A stretch of DNA of 64,000 nt from positions 124,001 through 188,000 of the forward strand of contig CBDAVM010000001.1 in NCBI GenBank assembly GCA_965200895.1, in the 5' to 3' direction. The notes under the pieces were generated by a model. The model did no database searches, was not told where the DNA came from, and saw only the letters and a list, made by a program, of their open reading frames with translations. The translations under genes and the position numbers were made by a program. Shown here piece after piece: positions 1-8,785 of this stretch (positions are counted from its first letter, which is position 1; each line of letters opens with the position of its first letter). The DNA comes from WTFV01 sp965200895. GTDB taxonomy: Bacteria > Acidobacteriota > Vicinamibacteria > Vicinamibacterales > UBA8438.

Positions 1-55
1 GATGACGCACTCGCGCCAACTGGCCATCGCGCAGGTGACGCTGTTGGGCCGTTGA
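1..55 (+). CDS. possible 3' end of a gene convergent with ftsZ (partial)
   Basis: One plus-strand frame is open from the window edge to a TGA at 53-55 and reads as a short tail ending in LLGR. It would converge on ftsZ with a 16-bp gap. There are too few codons to recognise a family, and an open frame this short is expected by chance at this G+C, so this is only a possibility. Confidence 0.15.
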   Translation, partial: MTHSRQLAIAQVTLLGR

Positions 56-71
56 CCCCCGTCTCCGCCGG

Positions 72-1343
72 CTACCCGCCCGGCGTGCGCAGAAACGCCG
101 GCAGGGACGTCGGTTCGGGCTCGGCGTCGGAATCTTCGGCCGAAGCGGCGCCGTCCATGCCTTCCACGTCGATCGGTTCGACCGGCGTGGAGAACTCGAT
201 CGTGGTTCGCCGGGACATCGTGATGCCGCTGGCGGCCGCCACCGCCACCGGTGCGGTTTCCTCCTGTCGCTGGTCGACGAAGTTCTGCAGTTCGATCGGG
301 GTGTCGGACGTGGATGCGGCGACCCGACGCCCCCCCGATCCCTCGAAGTCGGTTGCAATGACGGTGATCTTGACCTTCCCGTCCATGGTCGGATCGACCA
401 CCGCGCCGAAGATGATGTTGGCGTCCTCGTGCGCCGCCTCATGGATGATGGTCGTCGCCTGGCTGACCTCCAGCATGGACAGGTCGGAGCCACCCGTGAT
501 GTTGATGATGACTCCCCGCGCACCCTCGACCTGGGCTTCCTCGATCAGCGGACTCGCGATGGCCCGGTTCGCCGCCTCGACGCTGCGGTCCTTGCCCTCG
601 CCGTAGCCCGTACCCATGATGGCCATCCCCATGCCCGACATGACCGTCTTCACGTCGGCGAAGTCGAGATTGATCATGCCGGGCACCAGAATGAGGTCGG
701 AGATGCCGCGGATGGCCTGGTGCAGGACGTCATCGGCAAGCAGGAACGCGTCGGTCAGACTCGTCGTCTGCTCGATGTGTCCCAACAGGCGCTCGTTGGG
801 AATGGCGATGACCGTGTCCACGGACGCACGGAGCTCGTCCAGACCCCGCTCGGCCTGTACGGCTCTGCGTTTCCCCTCGAACCGGAACGGCTTGGTGACG
901 ACCGCAATCGTCAGCGCGCCGAGTTCGCTCGCGAGCGACGCAACGACCGGGGCGGCTCCGGTGCCTGTCCCGCCCCCCAGGCCGGCCGTCACGAATACCA
1001 TGTCGGCGCCGCTGAGCGCGCTGATGAGCTGCTCGGTGTCCTCGAGGGCGGCGTGGCGGCCGACGTTGGGGTCCGCACCGGCGCCGAGACCTCTCGTCAC
1101 CTTGGCGCCGATCTGCAGTCGGATGGGCGCCCCGTTCTGGGCCAGCGCCTGGGCATCCGTGTTGGCCACGATGAAGTCGACGCCTCTGACCCCTCCGGCC
1201 ACCATGCGACCGACCGCATTGCTCCCACCGCCGCCGACACCGATGACCTTGATCCGAGCGCCGGTCCGAATCGTGTCCTCGAGCGTGAGTCGGAGATCCC
1301 CGTCCGACGCCGACTCGGACCGGATGCTGCCGCTTTCCTCCAT
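72..1343 (-). CDS. ftsZ: cell division protein FtsZ
   Basis: Tubulin-like GTPase of 423 residues that polymerises into the cytoplasmic Z ring and recruits the division machinery. The tubulin signature GGGTGTG lies at residues 123-129 and a catalytic T7-loop sequence NLDFAD follows further on. The first 25 residues and the tail after about 350 are variable; the protein ends in a short PAFLRTPGG tail. The ATG at 1343 was chosen because AAGGAGG stands just upstream and because it gives a normal FtsZ length; the frame stays open far upstream only through ftsA antiphase sequence. It is the last gene of the dcw cluster, 17 bp after ftsA. Identification is certain. Confidence 0.98.
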   Translation of the reverse strand: MEESGSIRSESASDGDLRLTLEDTIRTGARIKVIGVGGGGSNAVGRMVAGGVRGVDFIVANTDAQALAQNGAPIRLQIGAKVTRGLGAGADPNVGRHAALEDTEQLISALSGADMVFVTAGLGGGTGTGAAPVVASLASELGALTIAVVTKPFRFEGKRRAVQAERGLDELRASVDTVIAIPNERLLGHIEQTTSLTDAFLLADDVLHQAIRGISDLILVPGMINLDFADVKTVMSGMGMAIMGTGYGEGKDRSVEAANRAIASPLIEEAQVEGARGVIINITGGSDLSMLEVSQATTIIHEAAHEDANIIFGAVVDPTMDGKVKITVIATDFEGSGGRRVAASTSDTPIELQNFVDQRQEETAPVAVAAASGITMSRRTTIEFSTPVEPIDVEGMDGAASAEDSDAEPEPTSLPAFLRTPGG

Positions 1344-1360
1344 GCCATCCTCCTTCGCCG

Positions 1361-2593
1361 CTACAGGAACTCCTTGAACAGGAACCGCAACCGACCGGCC
1401 AACCTGCTCAGGGCGCCACCGGACAACTGATCCTGCTCGGACATCTGGCGCCGGTTGGCGTACATGATCAATCCGACCGCCGTCGCGAACGCGGGATCGT
1501 TGACGTGATCCGTCAATCCGCCCACGCCGACCGGGCAACCGCGGCGAATCGGCAGATCGAATATCTGGTCGGCGATCTCCGGCATGCCGTCGAGCATGGA
1601 GCCGCCGCCGGTCAGCACCATGCCGGAATGCAGGGAACGCTCGTAACCGCGATGCTGAATCTCGTCCCAGAGCTGGTGGAAGATTTCCTCGGCGCGCGGC
1701 TGCAGGACGTCGGCCAGAATGCGGCGTGACATGATCCGCGGCTGGCGCCCGCCGACGCTGGCGATCTCGACCGTCTGCTCCTCGTCCACCAGAGCGGTCA
1801 GCGCGCATCCGCTGCGCCGTTTCGTTTTCTCGGCCTGCGGAATCGGGGTGCGCAGACCGACGGCGATGTCGTTGGTGAAGTGATCGCCGCCGAGCGCAAT
1901 CGCGCCGGTGTGCCAGAGCCTGCCGCGCTCGAATACCGCGAAGTCGGTGGTGCCGCCGCCGATGTCCACCAGCGCCACCCCGAGCTCCTTTTCGTCCGCC
2001 GTCAGCACCGCCTCGGCCGCGGCGAGTTGTCCGAGCACCGTCGCCGCCACGGTCACGCCGGCCCGGTTGACGCAGGTGACGAGATTCTGGGTGGTCGACG
2101 TACTGCCGGTCACGATGTGTACGTTCACTTCCAGCCGCGCCCCCGTCATCCCGATCGGCGCCCCGATGCCATCCTGTTCGTCCACCACGAAGTCCTGCGG
2201 CAGCGTGTGCAGAACCTCGCGTCCGCTCGGCAGCGAGACGGCCTTGGCCGCATCCACGGCGCGCCGGACGTCCTGGCGCGTGATCTCGCGGTTCTGTCCG
2301 GCGACCGCCACCACTCCCCGACTGTTGAACGCCTTGACGTGACTGCCGGACAGGGCGAGGTGCACGGTGTCGATCTCGACGCCGGCGGTGAGCTCGGCCT
2401 CCTCGATCGTCTTCTTGATGGATTCGACCGCCGTATCGAGATTGACGACGACGCCGCGGCGAATACCGTGGGCGTCGGCGACCCCGACGCCAATGATGTC
2501 GACGTTGCCGTCCGACATCGCCTCCCCGACGATGGCGGCGACCTTCGACGTGCCCACATCCAGCCCGACGACGTACTGCTCCCTACGTGCCAC
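1361..2593 (-). CDS. ftsA: cell division protein FtsA
   Basis: Actin-fold ATPase of 410 residues that tethers FtsZ to the membrane. It opens with the phosphate-1 loop VGLDVGTSKVAA, continues with an SHS2-like insert (LSGSHVKAFNSRGVV), the phosphate-2 region VDIGGGTTDFAVF and the adenosine motif LTGGGSMLDG, and ends with a basic/hydrophobic stretch (RLRFLFKEFL) fit for the amphipathic membrane-targeting helix. The start is a GTG at 2593 with GGAGG four bases upstream; the longer open frame has no FtsA similarity. The start overlaps the ftsQ stop by 11 bp, so the two are probably translationally coupled. Confidence 0.97.
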   Translation of the reverse strand: MARREQYVVGLDVGTSKVAAIVGEAMSDGNVDIIGVGVADAHGIRRGVVVNLDTAVESIKKTIEEAELTAGVEIDTVHLALSGSHVKAFNSRGVVAVAGQNREITRQDVRRAVDAAKAVSLPSGREVLHTLPQDFVVDEQDGIGAPIGMTGARLEVNVHIVTGSTSTTQNLVTCVNRAGVTVAATVLGQLAAAEAVLTADEKELGVALVDIGGGTTDFAVFERGRLWHTGAIALGGDHFTNDIAVGLRTPIPQAEKTKRRSGCALTALVDEEQTVEIASVGGRQPRIMSRRILADVLQPRAEEIFHQLWDEIQHRGYERSLHSGMVLTGGGSMLDGMPEIADQIFDLPIRRGCPVGVGGLTDHVNDPAFATAVGLIMYANRRQMSEQDQLSGGALSRLAGRLRFLFKEFL

Positions 2594-3533
2594 GCTGCCT
2601 CCGTTGATCGCTCTCCGGTGCAAGCCCAATCCGTGCCATCGCCCGGGGCAACGCCGCGGTGCGCCGGTCGTTCGAGGTCGGCGCCGGCTTCGCCCGCCGC
2701 CGGTACGACGCCGCGCGACGCCCCACCGTGGAGTCGTCGGCCGGTCCGACGTACACCCTGGTGTCGAACCGGACATCGACATAGTCGATGCGGGGCACCA
2801 CCTCGCGCAGCGTCGGGACGATGTCCAGATAGGTCCGGAGTCGCGCGACGAATTCCCGTTCGCCGAGGTGCACCCGAACCGGATCGCCGGTCAGCAGCAC
2901 GACCGCGTCATACGGGTTGGCGACATCCACCTGCGAGACGCGGGTCGCGAGGTCGAAATCCGCTCCGAGCTCCGCCAGCAGCCGCGCGGCGAGCGCCGCG
3001 CGGCGCGTGTCGACCGGCGAACTGCCGGCATCGGCCGAGAGTCCGTCGATCACCGGCAGATCGAGATCCGCGAACCGGGGGCCGAACTCATCGATGACGT
3101 AACCGGTCGCATCGATGAGATACAGGTGCGCTCCGAATCGACTCAGCCCCATCGGCTCGCGCTCGTCCAGCGCCACGTGCACGGCAGAGGGCAGCACCCG
3201 CCGGAGCCTCGCGTTCCGAATCCAGCCGGACGCCAGCAGGCTCTCCCGCCCGGTGTCGAGGTCGGCCGCGAGCAGGTTCTTGCCGCGCAGCGGCTCCAGC
3301 AGTCCCGCCACCTCCCCGGCCGTCAGGCGTCGATTGCCCTCCACGGTAACGGTGTCGATATGCAGGATGTCGGCGCGCCGCAGGGCGTGCAACGACCACA
3401 CGGCGCCCGCGGCGGCAGCCAGCAGCAGGCTCAGGTGAACGACGACACCGAGCAGGCGCGCGACTTCGCGGCGCCGCATCGACTGCACGTAGGCGCGTCT
3501 GAAGCTCGGTTCGGAGCGCACGAACACCGCCAT
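2583..3533 (-). CDS. ftsQ: cell division protein FtsQ/DivIB
   Basis: Bitopic divisome protein of 316 residues. A short cytoplasmic tail is followed by one membrane helix at about 27-47, a POTRA domain from about 57 to 125 (HIDTVTVEGNRRLTAGEV) and the FtsQ/DivIB beta domain. The C-terminal 40 residues are basic and low in complexity. The ATG overlaps the murC stop as TGATG. In many clusters murB and ddl lie between murC and ftsQ; here there is nothing between them. The POTRA domain and cluster position make the call safe. Confidence 0.93.
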   Translation of the reverse strand: MAVFVRSEPSFRRAYVQSMRRREVARLLGVVVHLSLLLAAAAGAVWSLHALRRADILHIDTVTVEGNRRLTAGEVAGLLEPLRGKNLLAADLDTGRESLLASGWIRNARLRRVLPSAVHVALDEREPMGLSRFGAHLYLIDATGYVIDEFGPRFADLDLPVIDGLSADAGSSPVDTRRAALAARLLAELGADFDLATRVSQVDVANPYDAVVLLTGDPVRVHLGEREFVARLRTYLDIVPTLREVVPRIDYVDVRFDTRVYVGPADDSTVGRRAASYRRRAKPAPTSNDRRTAALPRAMARIGLAPESDQRRQRGT

Positions 3534-4924
3534 CACGCACCCCGCCTTGCGAGCAGTTCGATGATGCGCGGTGCCAGCCGCCCGATCGAGCCCGCCCCGA
3601 GGACGACGACCCGGTCTCCCGACCGCGCCAGTGCGGCGACGCGCGATGCGGCATCCTCCAGACTGTCCGCGATCCGGATCGGGACCGGTGAGTGACGCCG
3701 CACCGCCCGTGCGACCGCCGCCGCATCGATACCCTCCAGACGTGACTCGCTGGCTGCGTACACCTCGGTCAGCAGCAGCGAGTCCGCCTGCCCCAGCACC
3801 TGTCCGAAACGGTCCAGCAGACGAGCCGTACGGGAGTACCGGTGCGGCTGGAACACCACCAGCAGGCGTGTCGGCGATCCGAGGCGAGCGGTCTCGAGCA
3901 CGGCCTGAATCTCCGTCGGGTGGTGGGCGTAGTCGTCGACGATCTCGATTCCCCGCGGCGCGCGGTGTCGCGAATAGCGCCGTTCCACGCCGGTAAAGCG
4001 CTGCAGCGAACCGGCCGCCGTCTCCGGATCGACGTCCAGACATGACGCCGCCGCGATGGCCGCCAGCGCATTGCGCAGGTTGTGGCGGCCCGGGACCGCA
4101 AGCTGCAGTTCCACGTCGGCCCGCCGGCCGCGAACGTCGACCGTCACGCGGGCCGTCGACCCCGACATCCCGAGCTCCACGCTCCGGGCCCGGACGTGCG
4201 CCGCGGGCGTGTCGATGCCGTAGGTCACGACGGGGCGTGGACACTGCGCCGCGATCCGGGCGACCCGGGGATCGTCCAGGCACGCCACCACGCGACCGGC
4301 TTCGGGCACGCTGGCCGCGAACGTCTCGACCGCGCGGACCAGCCCGGCAAGTCCGTCGTACGCCTCCAGATGCTCGTCGTCCACGTTGGTGACCACTGCG
4401 ATCTCCGGCGCCAGATGCAGAAACGACCGGTCACTCTCGTCGGCTTCGACCACCATGAACGGCCCGCTCCCCCGGCGTGCGTTGCCGCCCAGGGCGCCGA
4501 CCACGCCGCCGATGACCGCTGTCGGATCGAGCCCGGCGGCTTCGAGCACCAGCGCCACCATGGAGGTCGTGGTGGTCTTCCCGTGGGATCCGGCCACGGC
4601 AACCGCCCTCTTGTGCTTCGTGAGCTCGGCGAGCATCGCGCCGCGCCCGACGACGGGAATGCGCCGGCGCTCCGCTTCGGCGAGCTCCGGGTTGTCCGGA
4701 GGCACCGCGGACGACACCACGACGATGTCCGGAGCGCCGACGTGGGCCGCTGCATGTCCCTCGACAACCCGAATCCCCGCCGAGCGCAGTCGGGCCGTGA
4801 CCGGCGACGTCACCAGATCGGAGCCGCTGACCTCGCAACCGGCGCCCTGCAGAAGCTCCGCGATGCCGCTCATGCCGATGCCGCCGATGCCCACCATGTG
4901 AATCCGTCTGCCCCGCTCGAGCAC
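3533..4924 (-). CDS. murC: UDP-N-acetylmuramate--L-alanine ligase MurC
   Basis: Cytoplasmic ligase of 463 residues that adds L-alanine to UDP-MurNAc using ATP, the first amino-acid step of the peptidoglycan stem. The N-terminal Rossmann motif is HMVGIGGIGMSGIA, the ATP loop is GSHGKTTTTS, and the Mur-family DDYAHHPTEI motif follows in the C-terminal domain. The start is a GTG at 4924 with AGGAAG five bases upstream; the frame beyond it is only antiphase sequence of murG. It begins 8 bp after the murG stop and overlaps ftsQ by one base. Confidence 0.97.
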   Translation of the reverse strand: MLERGRRIHMVGIGGIGMSGIAELLQGAGCEVSGSDLVTSPVTARLRSAGIRVVEGHAAAHVGAPDIVVVSSAVPPDNPELAEAERRRIPVVGRGAMLAELTKHKRAVAVAGSHGKTTTTSMVALVLEAAGLDPTAVIGGVVGALGGNARRGSGPFMVVEADESDRSFLHLAPEIAVVTNVDDEHLEAYDGLAGLVRAVETFAASVPEAGRVVACLDDPRVARIAAQCPRPVVTYGIDTPAAHVRARSVELGMSGSTARVTVDVRGRRADVELQLAVPGRHNLRNALAAIAAASCLDVDPETAAGSLQRFTGVERRYSRHRAPRGIEIVDDYAHHPTEIQAVLETARLGSPTRLLVVFQPHRYSRTARLLDRFGQVLGQADSLLLTEVYAASESRLEGIDAAAVARAVRRHSPVPIRIADSLEDAASRVAALARSGDRVVVLGAGSIGRLAPRIIELLARRGA

Positions 4925-4932
4925 AGGACTTC

Positions 4933-6072
4933 CTATCGACTCCCACCCGCAACCGTCCCGACGCGCCCCATGAGCTGCTCCGCCCGCTGCACCACCTGGT
5001 TCACCGCATCCGGCTTCGCCAGGCCGACCGCCGCCGCCGACATCGCGGCCCGCCGCGCGCGGTCGCCGGCCAGCGCGGCAAGCCGGGAGACGAGCTGCCG
5101 CTCGAGGTCGACCTCCTCGATCACTTCCGCGGCGCCCGCGGCCGCAACCACCGCGCCATTCCGGCGCTGGTGATCGTTGGCCGCGGTCGGCAACGGCACA
5201 ACCAGGGCGGGCAGACCCGCTGCCGCGACCTCGGCCAGCGTCGTCGCTCCCGCGCGGCAGACGACCAGGTCCGCCACGCGCATCTCCTCGTCCAGCGTCT
5301 CGAAGAACGCCTCCACCTTCGCGTCCAGACCGGCTTGACCATAGGCCCCGCGCACCCATTCGCGGTCATGCGCCCCCGTCTGGTGGATGATGCGGATACC
5401 GCCGGGCATCGCGGCAAGCGTCCCGGCGACACCGACCAGCCCGGTGTTCAGCCGATGCGCTCCCTGCGATCCCCCGAGAACGAGCACCGTCGGCGGACCC
5501 TCCCGCGCGACCCGGTCGACATTCGCCACCTCGAAGAAGCTCTCGCGTACCGGGTTGCCGCTCACGAACGCCTTGGCGCCGAAACAGGCTGCCGTCGTCT
5601 CGAACGAGACGGCCGCCGCCTGGACGAACGGCCCGAGCATCCGGTTGGTCATCCCCGGCACCGCGTTCTGCTCCATCAACATCGTCGAGCGCCCGGTCAA
5701 CGCCGCGAGGGCCACCACCGGCCCGGCGCTGTAGCCGCCGAGGCCGATGACCAGATCGGGACGGGTGCTGCACAGCACGCGCGCTGCATCGCACAATGTC
5801 AACGGCGCCAGCGCGACAGTCCGGGCGATGGCGCGCGGCGACTTGCCCACCAGTCCGGTGCTCCGAATCGGTCGGAAATGGAAACCCTCGAGCGCCAGTG
5901 CACGGGCCTCGATGCCTCGCCCGGTCCCCGCAAAAACGACATGCGCGCGCCGGTGACGCCGGACGAGAGCGCGCGCCACGGCGATGCCCGGAAACAGATG
6001 ACCGCCGGTGCCGCCCCCCGCGAACAGCACGCGCGGCGCCCCCGTCGTTGCATCCGAGTCCACATCCGTCAC
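4933..6072 (-). CDS. murG: lipid II synthase MurG (GlcNAc transferase)
   Basis: Membrane-associated GT-B glycosyltransferase of 379 residues that transfers GlcNAc from UDP-GlcNAc to lipid I. The acceptor-side glycine loop GGGTGGHLFPGIAVA is at residues 19-33, a second glycine-rich loop (LVLGGSQGAHRLN) opens the C-terminal half, and the sugar-nucleotide region includes CRAGATTLAEVAAAGLPALVVPLPTA. Length and motif order match the family. It lies between ftsW and murC in the canonical order, 27 bp after ftsW. Confidence 0.97.
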   Translation of the reverse strand: MTDVDSDATTGAPRVLFAGGGTGGHLFPGIAVARALVRRHRRAHVVFAGTGRGIEARALALEGFHFRPIRSTGLVGKSPRAIARTVALAPLTLCDAARVLCSTRPDLVIGLGGYSAGPVVALAALTGRSTMLMEQNAVPGMTNRMLGPFVQAAAVSFETTAACFGAKAFVSGNPVRESFFEVANVDRVAREGPPTVLVLGGSQGAHRLNTGLVGVAGTLAAMPGGIRIIHQTGAHDREWVRGAYGQAGLDAKVEAFFETLDEEMRVADLVVCRAGATTLAEVAAAGLPALVVPLPTAANDHQRRNGAVVAAAGAAEVIEEVDLERQLVSRLAALAGDRARRAAMSAAAVGLAKPDAVNQVVQRAEQLMGRVGTVAGGSR

Positions 6073-6099
6073 GGATTCGCCCCGCTCCCGTCCGTCACC

Positions 6100-7200
6100 T
6101 CAATGCCGCAGCGCTGCATGCTGCGACACGTTCAGCAGTATCCCCATACCTATCAGAGCAATCAGCAGCGATGATCCCCCCGCGCTGACGAACGGCAGGG
6201 GAATCCCGGTCGTCGGCATCAGGCCCAGCACCACGCTGATGTTGAGAAACGCCTGGCTGGCGACCATCGTCGTCAGACCAATCGCCAGAAAGGCGCCGAA
6301 TCGGTCGGGCGCCCGGCTGGCGACATGCAGGCCGCGCCAGGTGATGATCGCGAAGCACAGCAGGATGATGGTGGATCCGATCAGCCCCGTCTCCTCCGCG
6401 ATGACGGCGTAGATGAAGTCGGTATGCGGCTCCGGAAGAAAATGCAGCTTCTGCACGCCGCGCATGAGCCCCATGCCCGCGACGCCGCCGGTACCGACCG
6501 CTATCTGCGACTGGATGATCTGGAATCCGTCGCCCAGCGGATCGGCCCAGGGGTCGAGAAAAGCGAGCAGCCGCCGCCGCCGATACGGCGCGCTCGCCAG
6601 GACGGCGTACAGGGCGGGCGCGGCCAGCAGCGTCGCCCCGACCAGGTAGCGGTAGTCGAGACCCGCGGCGAAGACCATCACGGTCACGATCATCACGGCG
6701 GCGAATGCCGTGCTGAAGTCCGGCTGCAGGAGAATCAGGGCCGCGATGCCGGCCGTCAGGGTGCCGACCGGCAGCAGCGCGTAGAACACGTCGTTGACCC
6801 GTTCCATCCGCCGTTCGAGCTGCGCCGCGGCGAACATGATCAGCGCGATCTTCGCGAGCTCGGACGGTTGCACCCCGAACCCAGCGATGCCGAACCAGCG
6901 GCGGGTTCCGTTGATCGGTTCGCTGAACAGCACCGCAACCAGCGCCACCGTCGTGACGCCGACTGCGGTCCACAGGACCCGGGGCTTCCTGAACCGGCGG
7001 TAGTCGATCCGCATCACGCACCAGAGCAGCCCGAATCCCATGACGGCCCACGACACCTGCCGGAGCAGGAAGTGATAGGGACGCGCGTAGCGATCCATGG
7101 CCAGCAGCGCGGATGCGCTGTAGACCATGATCACGCTGGCGCTCAACAGTGCGAGCGTGGCGAGAAAGAGCAACTTGTCGGGCTTGAGTTTCCGCGCCAT
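6100..7200 (-). CDS. ftsW: septal peptidoglycan polymerase FtsW (SEDS family)
   Basis: Polytopic SEDS glycosyltransferase of 366 residues with about ten membrane helices; it polymerises lipid II at the septum together with the PBP encoded by ftsI. Seen motifs include the GTRRWFGIAGFGVQPSELAK loop and the C-terminal PLPFVSAGGSSLL signature of SEDS proteins. The ATG at 7200 (MARKLKPDK) is preferred because it leaves the usual short cytoplasmic N terminus; an upstream start at 7272 would add 24 residues. It follows murD after a 193-bp gap holding a palindromic element, the only sizeable gap in the cluster. Confidence 0.95.
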   Translation of the reverse strand: MARKLKPDKLLFLATLALLSASVIMVYSASALLAMDRYARPYHFLLRQVSWAVMGFGLLWCVMRIDYRRFRKPRVLWTAVGVTTVALVAVLFSEPINGTRRWFGIAGFGVQPSELAKIALIMFAAAQLERRMERVNDVFYALLPVGTLTAGIAALILLQPDFSTAFAAVMIVTVMVFAAGLDYRYLVGATLLAAPALYAVLASAPYRRRRLLAFLDPWADPLGDGFQIIQSQIAVGTGGVAGMGLMRGVQKLHFLPEPHTDFIYAVIAEETGLIGSTIILLCFAIITWRGLHVASRAPDRFGAFLAIGLTTMVASQAFLNISVVLGLMPTTGIPLPFVSAGGSSLLIALIGMGILLNVSQHAALRH

Positions 7201-7278
7201 ACTCCCAACCTGCTGACCGGGAAACGACAGGGCTAAAGCTTCTGGTCGTTCGATCCGAAACGAAGGTTGCACGATCGC

Positions 7279-7404
7279 GTGAGCGGTCAGCAGTCATCAG
7301 TCAGACCCGGGGGAAGACACCGGCCTCGCAGGCAAGGGATAGCCTGCGCTCCCAGCGGCCAGCTCTTCACCGCGTAAACCGACTGATGACTGCTCACTGC
7401 TCAC
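7279..7404. repeat. ~126-bp palindromic element between murD and ftsW
   Basis: Arms at 7279-7302 and 7381-7404 are inverted copies matching at 22 of 24 positions. Inside them a perfect 7-bp stem (7327-7333 with 7342-7348, 8-base loop) caps the structure, and a GAAGA/TCTTC pairing lies between. The right arm also holds a direct repeat TGCTCAC-TGCTCAC. The murD stop codon (7394-7396) is inside the right arm, so the element supplies the last MurD codons. It resembles a small palindromic dispersed repeat or MITE-like insertion. No second copy was noticed in this window. Confidence 0.75.
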
Positions 7405-8785
7405 GTCCTGAGCCACGCCCCGCCGACCGACCGAAGCCGCCCAGCGCGGTCACCGCATTCCTGAATGCGACTCCTCGCTCGGCGTAGTTGCGAAACATGT
7501 CGAGGCTGGCGCACGCCGGCGCCAGCAGCACCGCACCACCGGGGCGCGCCAATCCGGACGCCTGCCGCACCGCCTCCTCCATCGTGCCGGCCTCGTGGAC
7601 TGCGACCTCCGACTCGAGGGCCCGGCGCACCTGTGCCCGCGCCTCGCCGATGGCGACCACCGACGCGCCGCGGACCGCCAGCGGGGTACGCAGATCCTCG
7701 AACCGCCCCCCCTTGAACCGACCGCCGAGAATCACCACCAGACCCGGTCCGAAGCACTCGACAGCCGCCCGCGCCGCGACGAGGTTCGTCGCCTTGGAGT
7801 CGTTCACGAACCGGACGCCGTCGATCTCGCCCACCAGCTCGAGCGTGTGCTCCAGGCCCGTGAACGACTGCACCGCCCGCGTCATCGCATCGGCGTCCAC
7901 ACCCGCGAGCGAGCCCACGGCGGCCGCGGCCGCGATGTCACCGAGCAGGTGCCGCCCCGGCACGCGCACCGCGGACATCGGCACCAGACACTGCTCGCCG
8001 CGGGCCGAACGGTGCGCAATGCCCTCCCGCGTCACCTGCACGCCCTCGGCGATCCGGGTGTCCACGGCGAACCGGAGCCGGCGCGCGCGGCCGGCCCGTG
8101 CGATCTCCAGCACATGCGGGTCGTCCGCATTGATGACCATTGCGTCGCGCGGCGTCTGGTTCGCAAACACGCGGGCCTTGGCGCTGGCGTATTCCTCGAA
8201 GCTGGCGTGCCGGTCGAGGTGATCGGGGGACAGGTTGAGGCAGACGGCGATCCACGGCCGGAAGGTCTCGGTGAGCTCCAACTGGAAACTGCTCACCTCC
8301 ACGACGTGCACGATATCCGGTTCCGATTCCTCGACCTGACTGCTGAGCGCGATCCCGATGTTTCCACCGACGACCGCACGACACCCGCCCGCCTCGAGCA
8401 TCCGCGCCGTCACCACAACCGTGGTCGACTTCCCCTTCGTGCCGGTCACCGCGACAAGGCGGCCTCGCAACCAGCGTGCGGCCAACTCCACTTCGCTGAT
8501 GACCCGGACCCCGCGGCGGCGCGCGGCGGCAATCTCCGGCACCCGCGGGGACACGCCCGGACTCAGCACGATCAGGTCGGCCGCCCGCAGGGTGTCGGGC
8601 CGGTGGCCGCCGACCTCGATGTCGATGCCCTCGTCCGCCAGCGAGCTGCTCGCGGCAATTTCCGCGCCCGCCTCGCTCAGCGTCACCCGGGCCCCGCGGC
8701 CGGCGAGCAGGCGGGCGGCGGCGAGGCCGCTCCGGCCGGCGCCGACCACCACCACACGAACATCCGCAACCGAGAATTCACTCAT
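7394..8785 (-). CDS. murD: UDP-N-acetylmuramoylalanine--D-glutamate ligase MurD
   Basis: Cytoplasmic ligase of 463 residues that adds D-glutamate to UDP-MurNAc-L-Ala. An N-terminal Rossmann loop (VVVVGAGRSGLAAARLL) binds the uridine nucleotide; the ATP loop VTGTKGKSTT and the downstream NLSPDHLDRH and NDSKATN motifs are all present. The ATG overlaps the mraY stop as ATGA. The extreme C terminus (SGREQ) is encoded by the arm of the neighbouring palindromic repeat, so the natural end may have been altered by an insertion; the catalytic domains are intact. Confidence 0.97.
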   Translation of the reverse strand: MSEFSVADVRVVVVGAGRSGLAAARLLAGRGARVTLSEAGAEIAASSSLADEGIDIEVGGHRPDTLRAADLIVLSPGVSPRVPEIAAARRRGVRVISEVELAARWLRGRLVAVTGTKGKSTTVVVTARMLEAGGCRAVVGGNIGIALSSQVEESEPDIVHVVEVSSFQLELTETFRPWIAVCLNLSPDHLDRHASFEEYASAKARVFANQTPRDAMVINADDPHVLEIARAGRARRLRFAVDTRIAEGVQVTREGIAHRSARGEQCLVPMSAVRVPGRHLLGDIAAAAAVGSLAGVDADAMTRAVQSFTGLEHTLELVGEIDGVRFVNDSKATNLVAARAAVECFGPGLVVILGGRFKGGRFEDLRTPLAVRGASVVAIGEARAQVRRALESEVAVHEAGTMEEAVRQASGLARPGGAVLLAPACASLDMFRNYAERGVAFRNAVTALGGFGRSAGRGSGREQ

